Shown here one piece after another: positions 1-8,449 of a stretch of 64,000 nucleotides of DNA. A program made the position numbers and the translations under genes. The DNA is from Chryseobacterium populi (GTDB lineage: Bacteria; Bacteroidota; Bacteroidia; Flavobacteriales; Weeksellaceae), in the NCBI RefSeq assembly GCF_000282115.1, contig NZ_AKJY01000030.1, forward strand, positions 26,307 to 90,306, given 5' to 3'. Position 1 is the first letter of the stretch. Each line of letters opens with the position of its first letter. The notes beneath the pieces were generated by a model that saw only the letters and a list, made by a program, of their open reading frames with translations, searched no databases and was not told the DNA's origin.

Positions 1-1256
1 AGCTCTTCTATAAAAATATCATCCGCTTCCTGAAGGATTCTCACTTTCTCAGCATCTACAGCTCCCAATACTCTGATTCCCAAACCTGGGCCAGGGAAAG
101 GGTGTCTGTATACCAAATGATGTGGAATTCCCAACTCCTCACCTACTTTTCTCACTTCATCTTTAAACAGCTCTCTTAAAGGCTCCAACAGTTCAAATTC
201 CATATCTTCAGGAAGTCCGCCAACATTGTGGTGAGATTTAATTACTGCAGATGGCCCGTTTACCGACTGGCTTTCGATAACGTCCGGATAAATGGTTCCC
301 TGTGCCAAAAACTTAGCGCCTTCAATCTTATGGGATTCTTCATCAAAAACATGGATAAACTCGTTTCCGATGATTTTTCTTTTCTGTTCTGGATCATCTA
401 CTCCGGCCAGCTTGGAAAGGAATCTCTCTGAGGCGTTAACCAGCTTAATATTCATATGGAAGTGTTCTCCATAATTATCCATTACCTTTTTATCCTCATC
501 TTTTCTCAGAAGCCCTGTGTCTACAAAAATACAGGTCAGCTGATCTCCTATCGCCTTATGGATTAAAACCGCTGCTACAGAAGAGTCTACCCCACCGGAG
601 AGCCCAAGGATCACTTTGTTGTCTCCTACTTTTTCACGGATTTCAGCAACTGTTTTTTCAATATAATTGGTGAGTTTCCAGTTTTTCTCTGCATTACAGA
701 TTCCGAAAACAAAATTCTCAAGCATTTTACCGCCTTCTTCCGTATGAGAAACTTCCGGGTGAAACTGTACACAATAGATTTTTCTTTCTTCATTGGAAAT
801 AGATGCCATTACGCCAGACTGTGCATTAAGCTCAAAACCTGCCGGCAACATGCCTACTTCATCAAAGTGGCTCATCCACACGATAGAATTCTGGATAACC
901 CCTTTTAAAAGAGCATTTTCTTTAACGATCTCCAAATGGGCTTTTCCATATTCGCCTTTTACACCTTTATGCACTTTTCCACCCAAAAGATGAGCGGTAA
1001 GCTGCATTCCGTAGCAGATCCCCAAAACCGGAATCCCCTGTTCATATAATTCTTTTTCTACTAAGTGAGCATTTTCTGCATTCACAGAGCTGGGTCCTCC
1101 GGAAAGGATGATCCCTTTCGGTTCTCTTGCTAAAATATCCTGTATAGGTGTGTTGAAAGGTAAAATTTCAGAATATACACCCATCTCACGGATTCTTCTT
1201 CCGATAAGCTGGTTGTACTGGGACCCGAAATCTAATATGATAATACCGTTGTTCAT
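1..1256 (-). CDS. guaA: GMP synthase (glutamine-hydrolysing), C-terminus cut by window edge
   Basis: Converts XMP to GMP using glutamine and ATP, the last step of guanine nucleotide synthesis. The reading frame opens at ATG 1256 ([13 protein letters not shown]) and stays open to base 1, giving about 418 of the usual ~510 residues. The class I amidotransferase domain comes first: nucleophile Cys81 in GICYGMQ, and the His/Glu pair in QFHPE near residues 166-168. The ATP-pyrophosphatase loop SGGVDSS follows near residue 222. The last visible part ([14 protein letters not shown]) belongs to the XMP-binding dimerisation domain. It lies downstream of purD on the same strand, but a strong hairpin at 1371-1404 separates them. 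It is incomplete only because the window ends. Confidence 0.97.
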   Translation of the reverse strand, partial: MNNGIIILDFGSQYNQLIGRRIREMGVYSEILPFNTPIQDILAREPKGIILSGGPSSVNAENAHLVEKELYEQGIPVLGICYGMQLTAHLLGGKVHKGVKGEYGKAHLEIVKENALLKGVIQNSIVWMSHFDEVGMLPAGFELNAQSGVMASISNEERKIYCVQFHPEVSHTEEGGKMLENFVFGICNAEKNWKLTNYIEKTVAEIREKVGDNKVILGLSGGVDSSVAAVLIHKAIGDQLTCIFVDTGLLRKDEDKKVMDNYGEHFHMNIKLVNASERFLSKLAGVDDPEQKRKIIGNEFIHVFDEESHKIEGAKFLAQGTIYPDVIESQSVNGPSAVIKSHHNVGGLPEDMEFELLEPLRELFKDEVRKVGEELGIPHHLVYRHPFPGPGLGIRVLGAVDAEKVRILQEADDIFIEE

Positions 1257-1280
1257 TTTTATAATTGATTTATTTTAAAA

Positions 1281-1350
1281 GACATCAGATTTCAGATGTA
1301 AGACATCAGATTAAAAATCCGGTGTCTGGAATCAGGATCTCACATCTCAT
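1281..1350. repeat. Interspersed ATCAGA/TAGAT-type intergenic repeat, copy 1
   Basis: A run of near-repeated 'gacatcagat' words followed by 'gtctggaatcaggatct'. The same arrangement, with the shared 'gtctggaatc' core and a 3' 'acatct' word, occurs before purM (5613-5680). Looser relatives lie at 26208-26245 and 29604-29683. It is non-coding and sits between guaA and the purD terminator. Confidence 0.6.
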
Positions 1351-1370
1351 TTAAATATTAACTGTGTTAC

Positions 1371-1404
1371 AAAAAAAGACTTGGAAACGTTCCAAATCTT
1401 TTTT
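1371..1404 (-). terminator. Intrinsic terminator after purD (bidirectional hairpin)
   Basis: Perfect TTGGAA/TTCCAA arms around a 3-nt loop are extended by complementary A-rich and T-rich flanks (AAAAAAAGA and TCTTTTTT). On the minus strand the hairpin ends in a T-run directly downstream of the purD stop, so it probably separates purD from guaA transcription. Confidence 0.75.
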
Positions 1405-1416
1405 CGTGATTTTTAT

Positions 1417-2655
1417 TTAAAACTTTCCGATGTCTTCTCTGTAGAAGCTGTAATCGAAATGTACATGTCCTGCATCTTCGTACACTTTCTTGCGGGCATC
1501 ATCATAAGTAGTGCCTGAGGCTACAATATTGAGTACCCTGCCGCCATTGGAAACCACTTTATCGCCTTTTCTGACAGCGCCTGCATATAAGAGCTGGCTG
1601 TGCCGTACTTTATCTTCGCCTACAATCTCGAAACCTGTTTCAATATTTCGCGGGTATCCTCCGGAACACATTACGAGACAAACCGCTTTTTCGTTTTTAA
1701 ACTTAAGTTCAATATCTTTCCCGTTCATACAGTCGTTGATAACGTCCAGCAGGTTATTTTCCATAAGAGCCATCAATACCTGGGTTTCAGGATCTCCGAA
1801 TCTCATGTTGTATTCTAAAAGATAAGCTCCGTTTTTAGTAACCATCAACCCGAAGAAGATGATTCCTTTAAAGCTGAAACCTTCTGCTTTAAGACCTGTA
1901 ATGGTAGGTTCAAGGATATTTTTTTCGAAATCAGCGTAATGCTCCTGGGTAAATTCCGGGCTTGGAGCTACAGATCCCATTCCTCCTGTATTAGGTCCTG
2001 TATCACCATTTCCGGCTTTTTTATAATCTTTGGCAGCAATACAAGGGAAAAGTTTTTCACCGTTTGAGAATGCAATGATAGAAGCCTCAAAACCCTGTAA
2101 AAATTCTTCGATAACTAAACGGATCCCGGCATCTCCATAGATTCTGCGAATCATAAAATCGTGGATCGTAGCTTCAGCTTCTTCTAAAGTATCGCAGATC
2201 ACAACACCTTTTCCGCCTGCCAAACCACTTGCTTTAATCACTAAAGGATATTCCTGGGTCTGAACATATTCTTTAGCCTCATTATATGAATCAAATACCA
2301 CAGCTTTTGCTGTTTTGATATCATAGGTCTGCATAAATTTCTTAGAGAAAGCCTTACTTCCTTCCAGGCTTGCCACTTTTTGGGTAGGGCCGAAAACTTT
2401 AAGATCATGCTTTTTAAATTCATCCTTCAAGCCTGCTACAAGCGGTGCTTCAGGGCCTACAATCGTTAAATCGATCTTTTCTTTAATCGCGAAATCCCTA
2501 AGTTCTTTAATTTCTGATAAATGAACATTTTTCCCTATTACATCGGTGGTAGCATTTCCGTTAGCGAAAAACATTTTAGTAACTCTGGAGTCTTTATGAA
2601 GTTTTTCTGCCAGTGCAGACTCTCTTCCACCTTCACCTATGATTAATATTCTCAT
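1417..2655 (-). CDS. purD: Phosphoribosylamine-glycine ligase (GAR synthetase)
   Basis: Joins phosphoribosylamine and glycine with ATP, the second step of purine synthesis. The 412-residue length fits the family. The N-terminal Rossmann-like segment is MRILIIGEGGRESALAEKL. The ATP-grasp core shows GDTGPNTGGMGS (about 218-229) and LLEYNMRFGDPETQ (about 278-291), which contains the metal-binding Glu/Asn pair. The ATG start follows a good promoter at 2687-2718, so purD can be transcribed apart from purH. It is the penultimate gene of the purine cluster and is followed by a terminator and guaA. Confidence 0.97.
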   Translation of the reverse strand: MRILIIGEGGRESALAEKLHKDSRVTKMFFANGNATTDVIGKNVHLSEIKELRDFAIKEKIDLTIVGPEAPLVAGLKDEFKKHDLKVFGPTQKVASLEGSKAFSKKFMQTYDIKTAKAVVFDSYNEAKEYVQTQEYPLVIKASGLAGGKGVVICDTLEEAEATIHDFMIRRIYGDAGIRLVIEEFLQGFEASIIAFSNGEKLFPCIAAKDYKKAGNGDTGPNTGGMGSVAPSPEFTQEHYADFEKNILEPTITGLKAEGFSFKGIIFFGLMVTKNGAYLLEYNMRFGDPETQVLMALMENNLLDVINDCMNGKDIELKFKNEKAVCLVMCSGGYPRNIETGFEIVGEDKVRHSQLLYAGAVRKGDKVVSNGGRVLNIVASGTTYDDARKKVYEDAGHVHFDYSFYREDIGKF

Positions 2656-2686
2656 ACTTTAATTTAATTATCTAGTCTATATTCTA

Positions 2687-2718
2687 CAAATATATAATTT
2701 TGAATGCTATTTATACAA
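2687..2718 (-). promoter_or_regulatory. Bacteroidota-type promoter for purD
   Basis: On the minus strand TTG (2718-2716), a 21-nt spacer, then TATATTTG (2694-2687) match the TTG/TAnnTTTG consensus. The predicted transcription start is about 25 nt upstream of the purD ATG. Confidence 0.6.
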
Positions 2719-2748
2719 TCTCAAAACTAATTTTTAATTCTATTTTAA

Positions 2749-4266
2749 TCAGTGTAAAAAATGTCTGATCCCGGTAAACATCATCGGAATCCCATGCTCA
2801 TTGGCTGCTTCGATGCTGTCCTGGTCTTTTACACTTCCTCCCGGCTGAATGATTGCTTTGATACCTTCCTGAGCGCAAAAATCTACCACATCACGGAAAG
2901 GGAAAAACGCATCTGATGCCAATACCAGGTCTCCTGAGAATTTTTCTTTTGCTCTTTCAATCGCCTGCTGTGTTGCCCAGATTCTGTTTACCTGGCCACC
3001 ACCGATTCCGAAAGCCTGAATTCCGTTTGAAACCACAATCGCGTTTGATTTTACGTATTTCACTACTCTCTGGGAGAAAAGCAATGCTTTTTTCTGCTCT
3101 TCGGTCGGTTGGGTTTCAGTAACCACTTTGATATCATCAGAGAAAACGCTGTCGTTGTCCTGAACCAATATTCCGCCATCAATTTTCACCCATGTCTGTT
3201 TATCAGAAACAGGGTTTACGATTTTTATAATTCTTAAATTTTTCTTTTTCCTTAAAACTTCAAGGGCTTCTTCATCAAAGTCAGGAGCCATTACAATTTC
3301 AAGGAAAGTTTTGTTTAATTCTTCTGCTGTTGCTGCATCGATTTTGTAGTTCATGGCAACAATTCCACCAAAGATAGAAACCGGATCACACTCAAAAGTT
3401 TTCTGGTAAGTTTCCAGAGCTGAAGTTCCGATGGCCACGCCGCAAGGCGTAGAATGTTTTACAGCACAGCAAGCCATCTCCTCTTTGAATTCAGTTACCA
3501 CTTTCCAGCAAAGATCCATATCACGAAGGTTGTTGAAAGACAATTCTTTTCCGCCAAGCTGCTCAAAATCTTTCATTGCCCCGTTTTCGAAAGTAGAAAC
3601 GTAATAAGCAGCTGTCTGATGAGGGTTTTCTCCGTATCTTAAATCAGATACTTTTTTGTAGGAAGCATTAAGGTAAGCCGGATAAGCTTCGTCTAAAAGC
3701 ATTCTTGAAATAGCCGCATCATAAGCAGAAGTAAGGTTGAATACTTTTCCTGCAAGCTTCTTACGGGTTTCGATGTACGTATCGCCGTTTTGTTCCATTT
3801 CGATTTTTACTGTAACATAATCTTCTACATCTGTAATTACGGTAACAGAATCAAAGTTTTTAGCTGCTGAGCGAAGCATTGAAGGACCTCCGATATCAAT
3901 AAATTCTACCTTCTCATGTAAAGAAATATCTTTGTTTACATTTTCAAAGAAAGGATAAAGGTTTACGATAACCATATCTATCAGACCAATTCCGTGCTCC
4001 TGTACTGTTTTCATGTGCTCTTCGTTTGCACGAACTGCCAGAAGACCACCATGAACTTTCGGGTGTAAAGTTTTCACTCTGCCATCCAACATTTCAGGGA
4101 AATTGGTAACCTCATCAATCTGAATTGGATTTAAACCAGCATCTTTCAAATGTTTGAACGTCCCTCCTGTTGAAACCAGTTCATAATTTTGGGCTTCCAA
4201 AAACTGCGCAAATTCGATCAATCCGCTTTTGTCAGAAACACTGATTAAAACTCTCTTTTTACTCAT
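2749..4266 (-). CDS. purH: Bifunctional AICAR transformylase / IMP cyclohydrolase
   Basis: Catalyses the last two steps to IMP: formylation of AICAR with 10-formyl-THF, then ring closure. The 505-residue length is normal. The N-terminal MGS-like cyclohydrolase domain has STGGTFKHL (32-40) and [15 protein letters not shown] (55-69). The transformylase domain has [13 protein letters not shown] (210-222), the catalytic Lys270-His271 pair in AVKHSTPCG, and the C-terminal signature [10 protein letters not shown]. The protein ends RHFLH, a small variant of the common RHFRH ending. It lies 89 bp downstream of the amidotransferase-like gene and probably belongs to the purM-led transcript. Confidence 0.97.
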   Translation of the reverse strand: MSKKRVLISVSDKSGLIEFAQFLEAQNYELVSTGGTFKHLKDAGLNPIQIDEVTNFPEMLDGRVKTLHPKVHGGLLAVRANEEHMKTVQEHGIGLIDMVIVNLYPFFENVNKDISLHEKVEFIDIGGPSMLRSAAKNFDSVTVITDVEDYVTVKIEMEQNGDTYIETRKKLAGKVFNLTSAYDAAISRMLLDEAYPAYLNASYKKVSDLRYGENPHQTAAYYVSTFENGAMKDFEQLGGKELSFNNLRDMDLCWKVVTEFKEEMACCAVKHSTPCGVAIGTSALETYQKTFECDPVSIFGGIVAMNYKIDAATAEELNKTFLEIVMAPDFDEEALEVLRKKKNLRIIKIVNPVSDKQTWVKIDGGILVQDNDSVFSDDIKVVTETQPTEEQKKALLFSQRVVKYVKSNAIVVSNGIQAFGIGGGQVNRIWATQQAIERAKEKFSGDLVLASDAFFPFRDVVDFCAQEGIKAIIQPGGSVKDQDSIEAANEHGIPMMFTGIRHFLH

Positions 4267-4355
4267 TTTACTTTCAATTTTTTACTTTTTACAGCTATTT
4301 CAAACTGTATTCCGGCCTTTCACCCCCGGATTTACTTTTATTTTACTTAGATTTT

Positions 4356-5048
4356 CTACAAACAATGTTTTACAAATTCCACAATAACAGGGTTGGGTGC
4401 TTCTGTAGTTGAAGTGAGCGTCGGCTGAAATAAAGTTCCCACAAAAAACGGATGAGATTTTATTTCAAATGACCTGTAATGTCCTTCTTCTGATTTTGAT
4501 GTAAAACTTAATCCTCTTTCTTTTAAAGTTTCCACGTAGTCTTCATTGATTCCATAGCTGCAATAGTATTTTCCTACTATTTCATCTACCCCCATTGTTT
4601 TATATAAAAAACTTTCTTTATCTATAAGCTTGAGATTTTCCTGTTCGCCTACTAATGAACACATCAACTTTTTTATTAAAACATTTTCACTATCCGGATT
4701 GGTTTCTTCATGATCTGCATTGGTAATTTCACATTCGTTTCTTGCAAACTCAATGATCATATGTTGAAATCCTCCGCAATTTCCAAAGGTCGGAATATTA
4801 TTTTTCCGTGTATATTCTATTACTTTTAAAACATTTTCAAAGTCTTTATATGGACTTCCCGGAGCAATCCACAGCCCGGTATAATTTTGTTTTTCAAAGA
4901 CAATTTCATTAAAAATATCTGTACCAATCCAATCAAACTGAATTTCTTTATTCAAAAGCTTTTTAACATCCCTTATACTATCATTCAATGCATGATGTGT
5001 AGCGTGTACTGGATTAAAGTCTCCCAGAATAGCTATTTTCGGAATCAT
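4356..5048 (-). CDS. Stand-alone class I glutamine amidotransferase-like protein related to the CTP synthase C-terminus
   Basis: A 230-residue soluble protein resembling the amidotransferase half of CTP synthase without the synthetase half. It opens with KIAILGDFNPVHATHHA and has a Cys91 at the nucleophile elbow in FGNCGGFQHMIIEFARN. The expected HPE triad segment is instead HPFFVGTLFQP (199-209), so His199 is present but the Glu normally two residues later is Phe. This matches the family usually named 'CTP synthase C-terminal region-related protein', whose activity I do not know. Its ATG overlaps the purN stop by 4 bp (ATGA), so the two are translationally coupled. It may act in nucleotide metabolism as a glutaminase or hydrolase, which is inference from position only. 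Confidence 0.8.
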   Translation of the reverse strand: MIPKIAILGDFNPVHATHHALNDSIRDVKKLLNKEIQFDWIGTDIFNEIVFEKQNYTGLWIAPGSPYKDFENVLKVIEYTRKNNIPTFGNCGGFQHMIIEFARNECEITNADHEETNPDSENVLIKKLMCSLVGEQENLKLIDKESFLYKTMGVDEIVGKYYCSYGINEDYVETLKERGLSFTSKSEEGHYRSFEIKSHPFFVGTLFQPTLTSTTEAPNPVIVEFVKHCL

Positions 5049-5608
5049 ATATTTACTATTTTATTGATTGCTTTTGGAAATATTTCATATTCCACCTCAT
5101 GTATTCTTTCGGCTAATGTTTCCGGAGTTTCCCCTTCATTAATTATAAATGATTTTTGTAAAATGATGTCTCCTTCATCAATACCCGAAGTAACAAAATG
5201 AACAGTAGCCCCACTTTCTATTTCTTTAGCTTCAATTACGGCATTGTGAACATTCATCCCCCACATTCCTTTTCCTCCGAATTTTGGAAGCAATGCCGGA
5301 TGTATGTTGATTATTTTACCTTTCCACTGATCACAAAACTCAGGTTTAAGAATAGATAAAAAGCCTGCCAATACGATCAGATCCGTATTTTCAGAGATTA
5401 TTTTACCCAATTCGCTGCTGAAGTTTTTTCCTCTTGGGATCAGTACATTTTCTATATTGTGATTTTTGGCTCTTTCCAGTCCGTAACATTCTCTGTCTGC
5501 AATAACTAAGGTTACCTGTGCATTCTGAATTTCTCCGCTCTCAATGGTGTCTAAAATCCTCTGAAGATTGGTTCCGGAACCTGAAACGAGTACAACAATG
5601 TTTTTCAT
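5045..5608 (-). CDS. purN: Phosphoribosylglycinamide formyltransferase (10-formyl-THF dependent)
   Basis: Transfers a formyl group from 10-formyltetrahydrofolate to GAR, the third step of purine synthesis. At 187 residues it has the phosphate loop SGSGTNLQ (9-16) and the catalytic set Asn101, His103 (INIHPALLP) and Asp144 (GIDEGDIIL), so it appears fully active. It starts 74 bp after the purM stop, across a short intergenic repeat, and overlaps the downstream amidotransferase-like gene by 4 bp. The order purM-purN-amidotransferase-purH-purD suggests one purine operon. Confidence 0.96.
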   Translation of the reverse strand: MKNIVVLVSGSGTNLQRILDTIESGEIQNAQVTLVIADRECYGLERAKNHNIENVLIPRGKNFSSELGKIISENTDLIVLAGFLSILKPEFCDQWKGKIINIHPALLPKFGGKGMWGMNVHNAVIEAKEIESGATVHFVTSGIDEGDIILQKSFIINEGETPETLAERIHEVEYEIFPKAINKIVNI

Positions 5609-5612
5609 TAAT

Positions 5613-5680
5613 TTAGATGTTAGATATCAGAAATCAGATACAAAACAAAGGTCTGGAATCTGATTCTGACATCTGAAGTC
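5613..5680. repeat. Interspersed ATCAGA/TAGAT-type intergenic repeat, copy 2
   Basis: Reads 'ttagatgttagatatcagaa', then 'ggtctggaatctgattctga', then 'catctgaagtcttttaaat'. The second half aligns closely with the copy at 1321-1356. It lies inside the purine cluster between purM and purN and has no obvious terminator structure, so it is probably transcribed in the operon leader of purN. Confidence 0.6.
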
Positions 5681-5682
5681 TT

Positions 5683-6675
5683 TTAAATAGTTAAATTTAT
5701 TTTTTCGCTTCCTTCTGTGATGTCTCCGATTTCGTAAGCATCATCTAAAAGGTGTAATACTTTTTCAGCGTGTTCAGGATCTACTACAACGATCATTCCC
5801 ACTCCCATATTAAAGGTTCCGAACATTTCTTCACGGGCAACATTGCCTCTTTTCTCCAATTCAAGCATAATACCCGGAATTTTGATTTTTGATGCGTCAA
5901 TGGAAGCACATAATCCTTCAGGAATAATTCTCGGGATGTTTTCATATAAACCACCTCCTGTAATATGCGCAATACCGGAAACTTTTACCTCCTCAATTAC
6001 TTTATGAATGTCTTTATAATATAATCTTGTAGGGACTAAAAGGGTTTCGTATAGTGGTTTTCCCTCAAATTCTTCTTCAAAATCCGGGAATACTTTTCTT
6101 ACCAGTGAAAATCCGTTTGAGTGGAAACCTGAGCTTGGTAACGCAATGATTTTATCACCCGGCTTTATTTTAGAGCCGTCAATAATCTGATCTTTTTCTA
6201 CAATTCCTACACAGAATCCTGCCACATCATAATCTCCCGGCTGATACATCCCCGGCATTTCAGCAGTTTCACCGCCTATTAATGCACAGTTGTTATCTTT
6301 ACAAGCTTCTACCATCCCTAAAACAATCTCAGCAGCAATTTCAGAATCTAATTTTCCGCAAGCCAGGTAATCTAAAAAGAACAACGGCTTTGCACCGTGA
6401 CAAAGGATATCATTGGCACACATTGCAAAACAATCTACCCCGATAGAGTCATATTTTTTAGAATCCAAAGCTACTTTCAGTTTAGTTCCCACTCCATCGG
6501 TTCCGGAAACCAAAACAGGATTTTTGTATCCTCCGATCTCATAGAAAGCCCCAAAACTTCCCAAATGATTCAATACATTGGAATTGTGGGTTTCACCAAC
6601 CGCTTTTTTGATCTTGTCAACGGTTTTGTATCCTTCTTCTTTGTCTACTCCTGCAGATTTGTAAGTGTTGCTCAT
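5683..6675 (-). CDS. purM: Phosphoribosylformylglycinamidine cyclo-ligase (AIR synthetase)
   Basis: Closes the imidazole ring (FGAM to AIR) with ATP in the fifth step of purine synthesis. At 330 residues it is close to family length. The family motifs are SGTDGVGTKLK (57-67) and IGGETAEMPGMY (133-144), and the C-terminal ligase half carries HITGGGLYENIPRIIP. It is the first gene of the visible purine cluster. About 170 nt of leader RNA with a terminator-like hairpin separate it from its promoter (6854-6884), so its expression may be controlled by attenuation. Confidence 0.96.
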   Translation of the reverse strand: MSNTYKSAGVDKEEGYKTVDKIKKAVGETHNSNVLNHLGSFGAFYEIGGYKNPVLVSGTDGVGTKLKVALDSKKYDSIGVDCFAMCANDILCHGAKPLFFLDYLACGKLDSEIAAEIVLGMVEACKDNNCALIGGETAEMPGMYQPGDYDVAGFCVGIVEKDQIIDGSKIKPGDKIIALPSSGFHSNGFSLVRKVFPDFEEEFEGKPLYETLLVPTRLYYKDIHKVIEEVKVSGIAHITGGGLYENIPRIIPEGLCASIDASKIKIPGIMLELEKRGNVAREEMFGTFNMGVGMIVVVDPEHAEKVLHLLDDAYEIGDITEGSEKINLTI

Positions 6676-6847
6676 TTTACTTTTAGAAATTTTATTTCAA
6701 ACTTTTTATATCAATTTTAGAAAATAAAAAAGCCGACCATCTTGGTAGATTATCGGCTGTTATTTTATCTCAGAATTTCAGTGCCCACAGTTTTCCCTTT
6801 TATGGAGAAACATTCTTTGAAAGTGGACTGAATTTTCATCTTTTTTC
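6676..6847 (-). promoter_or_regulatory. Candidate structured 5' leader RNA of the purM operon
   Basis: Between the predicted transcription start (~6847) and the purM ATG lies a non-coding leader of about 172 nt. Reading the RNA sense, a stem forms between 6831-6823 (UCAGU CCAC) and 6788-6778 (GUGG GC ACUGA): nine pairs with a GC bulge on the 3' side. Inside it, 6810-6804 pairs imperfectly with 6797-6791. A compact terminator-like hairpin follows at 6758-6731 with a U-rich tail. A folded domain followed by a terminator resembles an attenuator or riboswitch, but I recognise no known aptamer. Confidence 0.45.
6721..6758 (-). terminator. Terminator-like hairpin in the purM leader
   Basis: In RNA sense AGCCGA pairs with UCGGCU (6758-6753 with 6736-6731). 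A 2x2 internal loop UA/GG follows, then AUCU/AGAU closed by an ACCA tetraloop, then UUUUUAUUUU. It could terminate the upstream FMN reductase transcript. Because a promoter lies between that gene and the hairpin, it could also attenuate purM. The short interrupted hairpin could be tested against the Rfam Flavo-1 family, a guess I cannot verify here. Confidence 0.65.
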
Positions 6848-6853
6848 TTTTTG

Positions 6854-6884
6854 CAAAAATAGTAATTTTAAATTAATATTACAA
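6854..6884 (-). promoter_or_regulatory. Bacteroidota-type promoter for the purM operon
   Basis: On the minus strand TTG (6884-6882), a 20-nt spacer, then TATTTTTG (6861-6854) match the TTG-N19/20-TAnnTTTG consensus. It starts two bases beyond the stop of the upstream gene. Confidence 0.65.
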
Positions 6885-6886
6885 TT

Positions 6887-7438
6887 CTATTTTTCCAAGA
6901 TCGTTTCGATTGCCGAAATCTTTTTAATTTTTTCTCTTAACTCACTGTCTTTTTCTTCATTAGAGATTTTTTGGGCAGCTTTATCGAAATTGTCATTAAA
7001 AAACGGAAGTGAAAAAGTCTCTACAATATTTCCCCCGTGGAAAGGGAAACGTTTGGTTGCAGCTTCCAAAACTCCGGCCCCGCCTCTTGCTCCGGGTGCA
7101 GCAGACATTAATAACATCGGCACTTCATTCCAAACGGTTCTTTCCTTGATTCTTGAAACCCAGTCGAACACATTTTTAAAAGCTGTTGAATAGGTCCCGT
7201 TGTGTTCCGGTAAAGAAACCAATAATAAATTTGCTGCATCAATTTTTGCTGCAAAATCCTTTGCTTCCTGAGGAACCCCTCCAGCAAGCTCTCTTTCATG
7301 TTTGTAGATTGGCATTTCAAAAGGATTAAGATCTACTACCTCCACTTCTGCACTTTCAAATATGGTAGAAGCGTAGGCTACTAATTGCTTGTTAATTGAA
7401 GCTTCGGAATTCGTTCCTGCTATTGCTAAAATTTTCAT
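6887..7438 (-). CDS. NAD(P)H-dependent FMN reductase (flavodoxin-like fold)
   Basis: A 183-residue flavoprotein of the NADPH-dependent FMN reductase / chromate reductase-like family, probably cytosolic and acting on quinones or flavins. The FMN phosphate-binding loop is GTNSEASINKQL (8-19). The second flavin-binding segment, LPEHNGTYSTAFKNVFDWVSR, closely follows the family pattern PEYNGs-x-KNaiDW-S. The glycine-rich AAPGARGGAGVLEA segment follows. It precedes the purM promoter and is probably transcribed alone. The natural substrate cannot be told from sequence. Confidence 0.88.
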   Translation of the reverse strand: MKILAIAGTNSEASINKQLVAYASTIFESAEVEVVDLNPFEMPIYKHERELAGGVPQEAKDFAAKIDAANLLLVSLPEHNGTYSTAFKNVFDWVSRIKERTVWNEVPMLLMSAAPGARGGAGVLEAATKRFPFHGGNIVETFSLPFFNDNFDKAAQKISNEEKDSELREKIKKISAIETILEK

Positions 7439-7517
7439 TGAATATTATTATTTTTAAAATGTAAGTTATTTTTAAATCCGCTATGGCTTAATATTTAACT
7501 AAGGTTTATGTTTTAAA

Positions 7518-7575
7518 CCACCCCGTCAAAAATTCTTTGAATTTTCGCCACCCCTCCAGGGGAGGGGAATTTTTT
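7518..7575. repeat. Intergenic repeat with double hairpin (CACCCCGTCAAAAATTC type)
   Basis: Two inverted repeats lie back to back: AAAATTC-TTT-GAATTTT, then CCCCTCC-AGG-GGAGGGG (7551-7567) followed by AATTTTTT. Sequences of the type CCACCCCGTCAAAAATTC...CCACCCCTCC are, as far as I recall, common intergenic repeats in Chryseobacterium-like genomes. The second hairpin with its T-run could act as a plus-strand terminator, but no plus-strand gene precedes it. Confidence 0.6.
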
Positions 7576-7597
7576 ATTCTGCGAAAAATTTTATTTA

Positions 7598-8326
7598 TTA
7601 TTTCAAATAAGAAGGTAATTCCATCGGAACTTCCATTAAAAGGATTTCGGTATCTCCGATAGCTTCGATGTTAAAGCTTTGGGTGTCCCAGATTCCCAAC
7701 CCGTCTCTTTCGTTCAGGATTCTGTCACCTACTTTTGCACTTCCTTTTAGCACAAATGCATAAACACCGTTTCCTTTTTTGTTGAATATATAGTTTTTGC
7801 CGTTTCCTTTTGTAAAGTTGGCCAGGTTAAACCATGCATCCTGGTGAATCCAGACTCCGTCATCATTTTTACTGGGTGACAGAATCTGCTGAAATCCATT
7901 GATTTTTTCACCTTCTTTAATACTTTTCTGATCATATCTCGGCTCAACTCCCATTTCTTTCGGGAACACCCAGATCTGTAAAAATTTTACCGCTTCATCT
8001 TTATTTTTATTGTATTCGCTGTGCATGACACCGGTTCCGGCACTCATCACCTGAATTTCTCCTTTTTTGATTACTGCAGTGGTTCCCATGGAATCTTTAT
8101 GCTCAAGATCTCCTTCCAAAGGAATGGAAATAATTTCCATGTCCCTGTGCGGGTGTGTTCCAAACCCCATTCCCTGGGAAACGGTGTCGTCATTTAATAC
8201 TCTTAAAACTCCAAAGTGAGTTCTTTCCGGATTCTGATAGTTCGCAAAACTGAATGTATGGTAACTATTTAGCCACCCGTGATCAGCGTGGCCTCTTGAA
8301 TCTGCTTTATGATATACTGTTTTCAT
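7598..8326 (-). CDS. Pirin family protein (cupin, YhhW-like)
   Basis: A 242-residue bicupin protein. The first cupin holds the complete metal site seen in YhhW/pirin quercetinases: His58, His60 (THPHRDMEIISI), His102 and Glu104 (GVMHSEYN). The likely activity is dioxygenase-type quercetin cleavage or redox sensing. I chose ATG 8326 (MKTVYHKADSRGHADHG) because it fits the family N-terminus. The frame stays open further upstream to 8443, but a TACATTTG promoter element at 8353-8346 places the transcription start after that. It lies downstream of the HxlR regulator on the same strand. Confidence 0.92.
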   Translation of the reverse strand: MKTVYHKADSRGHADHGWLNSYHTFSFANYQNPERTHFGVLRVLNDDTVSQGMGFGTHPHRDMEIISIPLEGDLEHKDSMGTTAVIKKGEIQVMSAGTGVMHSEYNKNKDEAVKFLQIWVFPKEMGVEPRYDQKSIKEGEKINGFQQILSPSKNDDGVWIHQDAWFNLANFTKGNGKNYIFNKKGNGVYAFVLKGSAKVGDRILNERDGLGIWDTQSFNIEAIGDTEILLMEVPMELPSYLK

Positions 8327-8345
8327 TATGTGATTATTTATGGTA

Positions 8346-8353
8346 CAAATGTA
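8346..8353 (-). promoter_or_regulatory. -7 promoter element for the pirin gene
   Basis: TACATTTG on the minus strand matches TAnnTTTG and lies 20 nt upstream of the chosen ATG. No clear TTG lies at the right distance, so confidence is moderate. Its position argues against the longer upstream start. Confidence 0.45.
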
Positions 8354-8449
8354 TGACATCCGGATATGGGAAATGTTGACGTAAGATAAGAAAGGTGAGA
8401 AGATAAAATTGCTGAATATCGGAATACCTAAACCGTTAGCCAATATACA

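Noticed and set aside
1511..1825. 104-codon plus-strand frame opposite purD
   Set aside because: It is fully antisense to a clear purD gene; its composition (Ser, Pro and Leu rich) is the usual shadow of a reverse frame.
8327..8443. Longer pirin start (39 extra residues)
   Set aside because: The extra part has no family similarity, and a TACATTTG promoter element lies inside it, so it would not be translated from that promoter.
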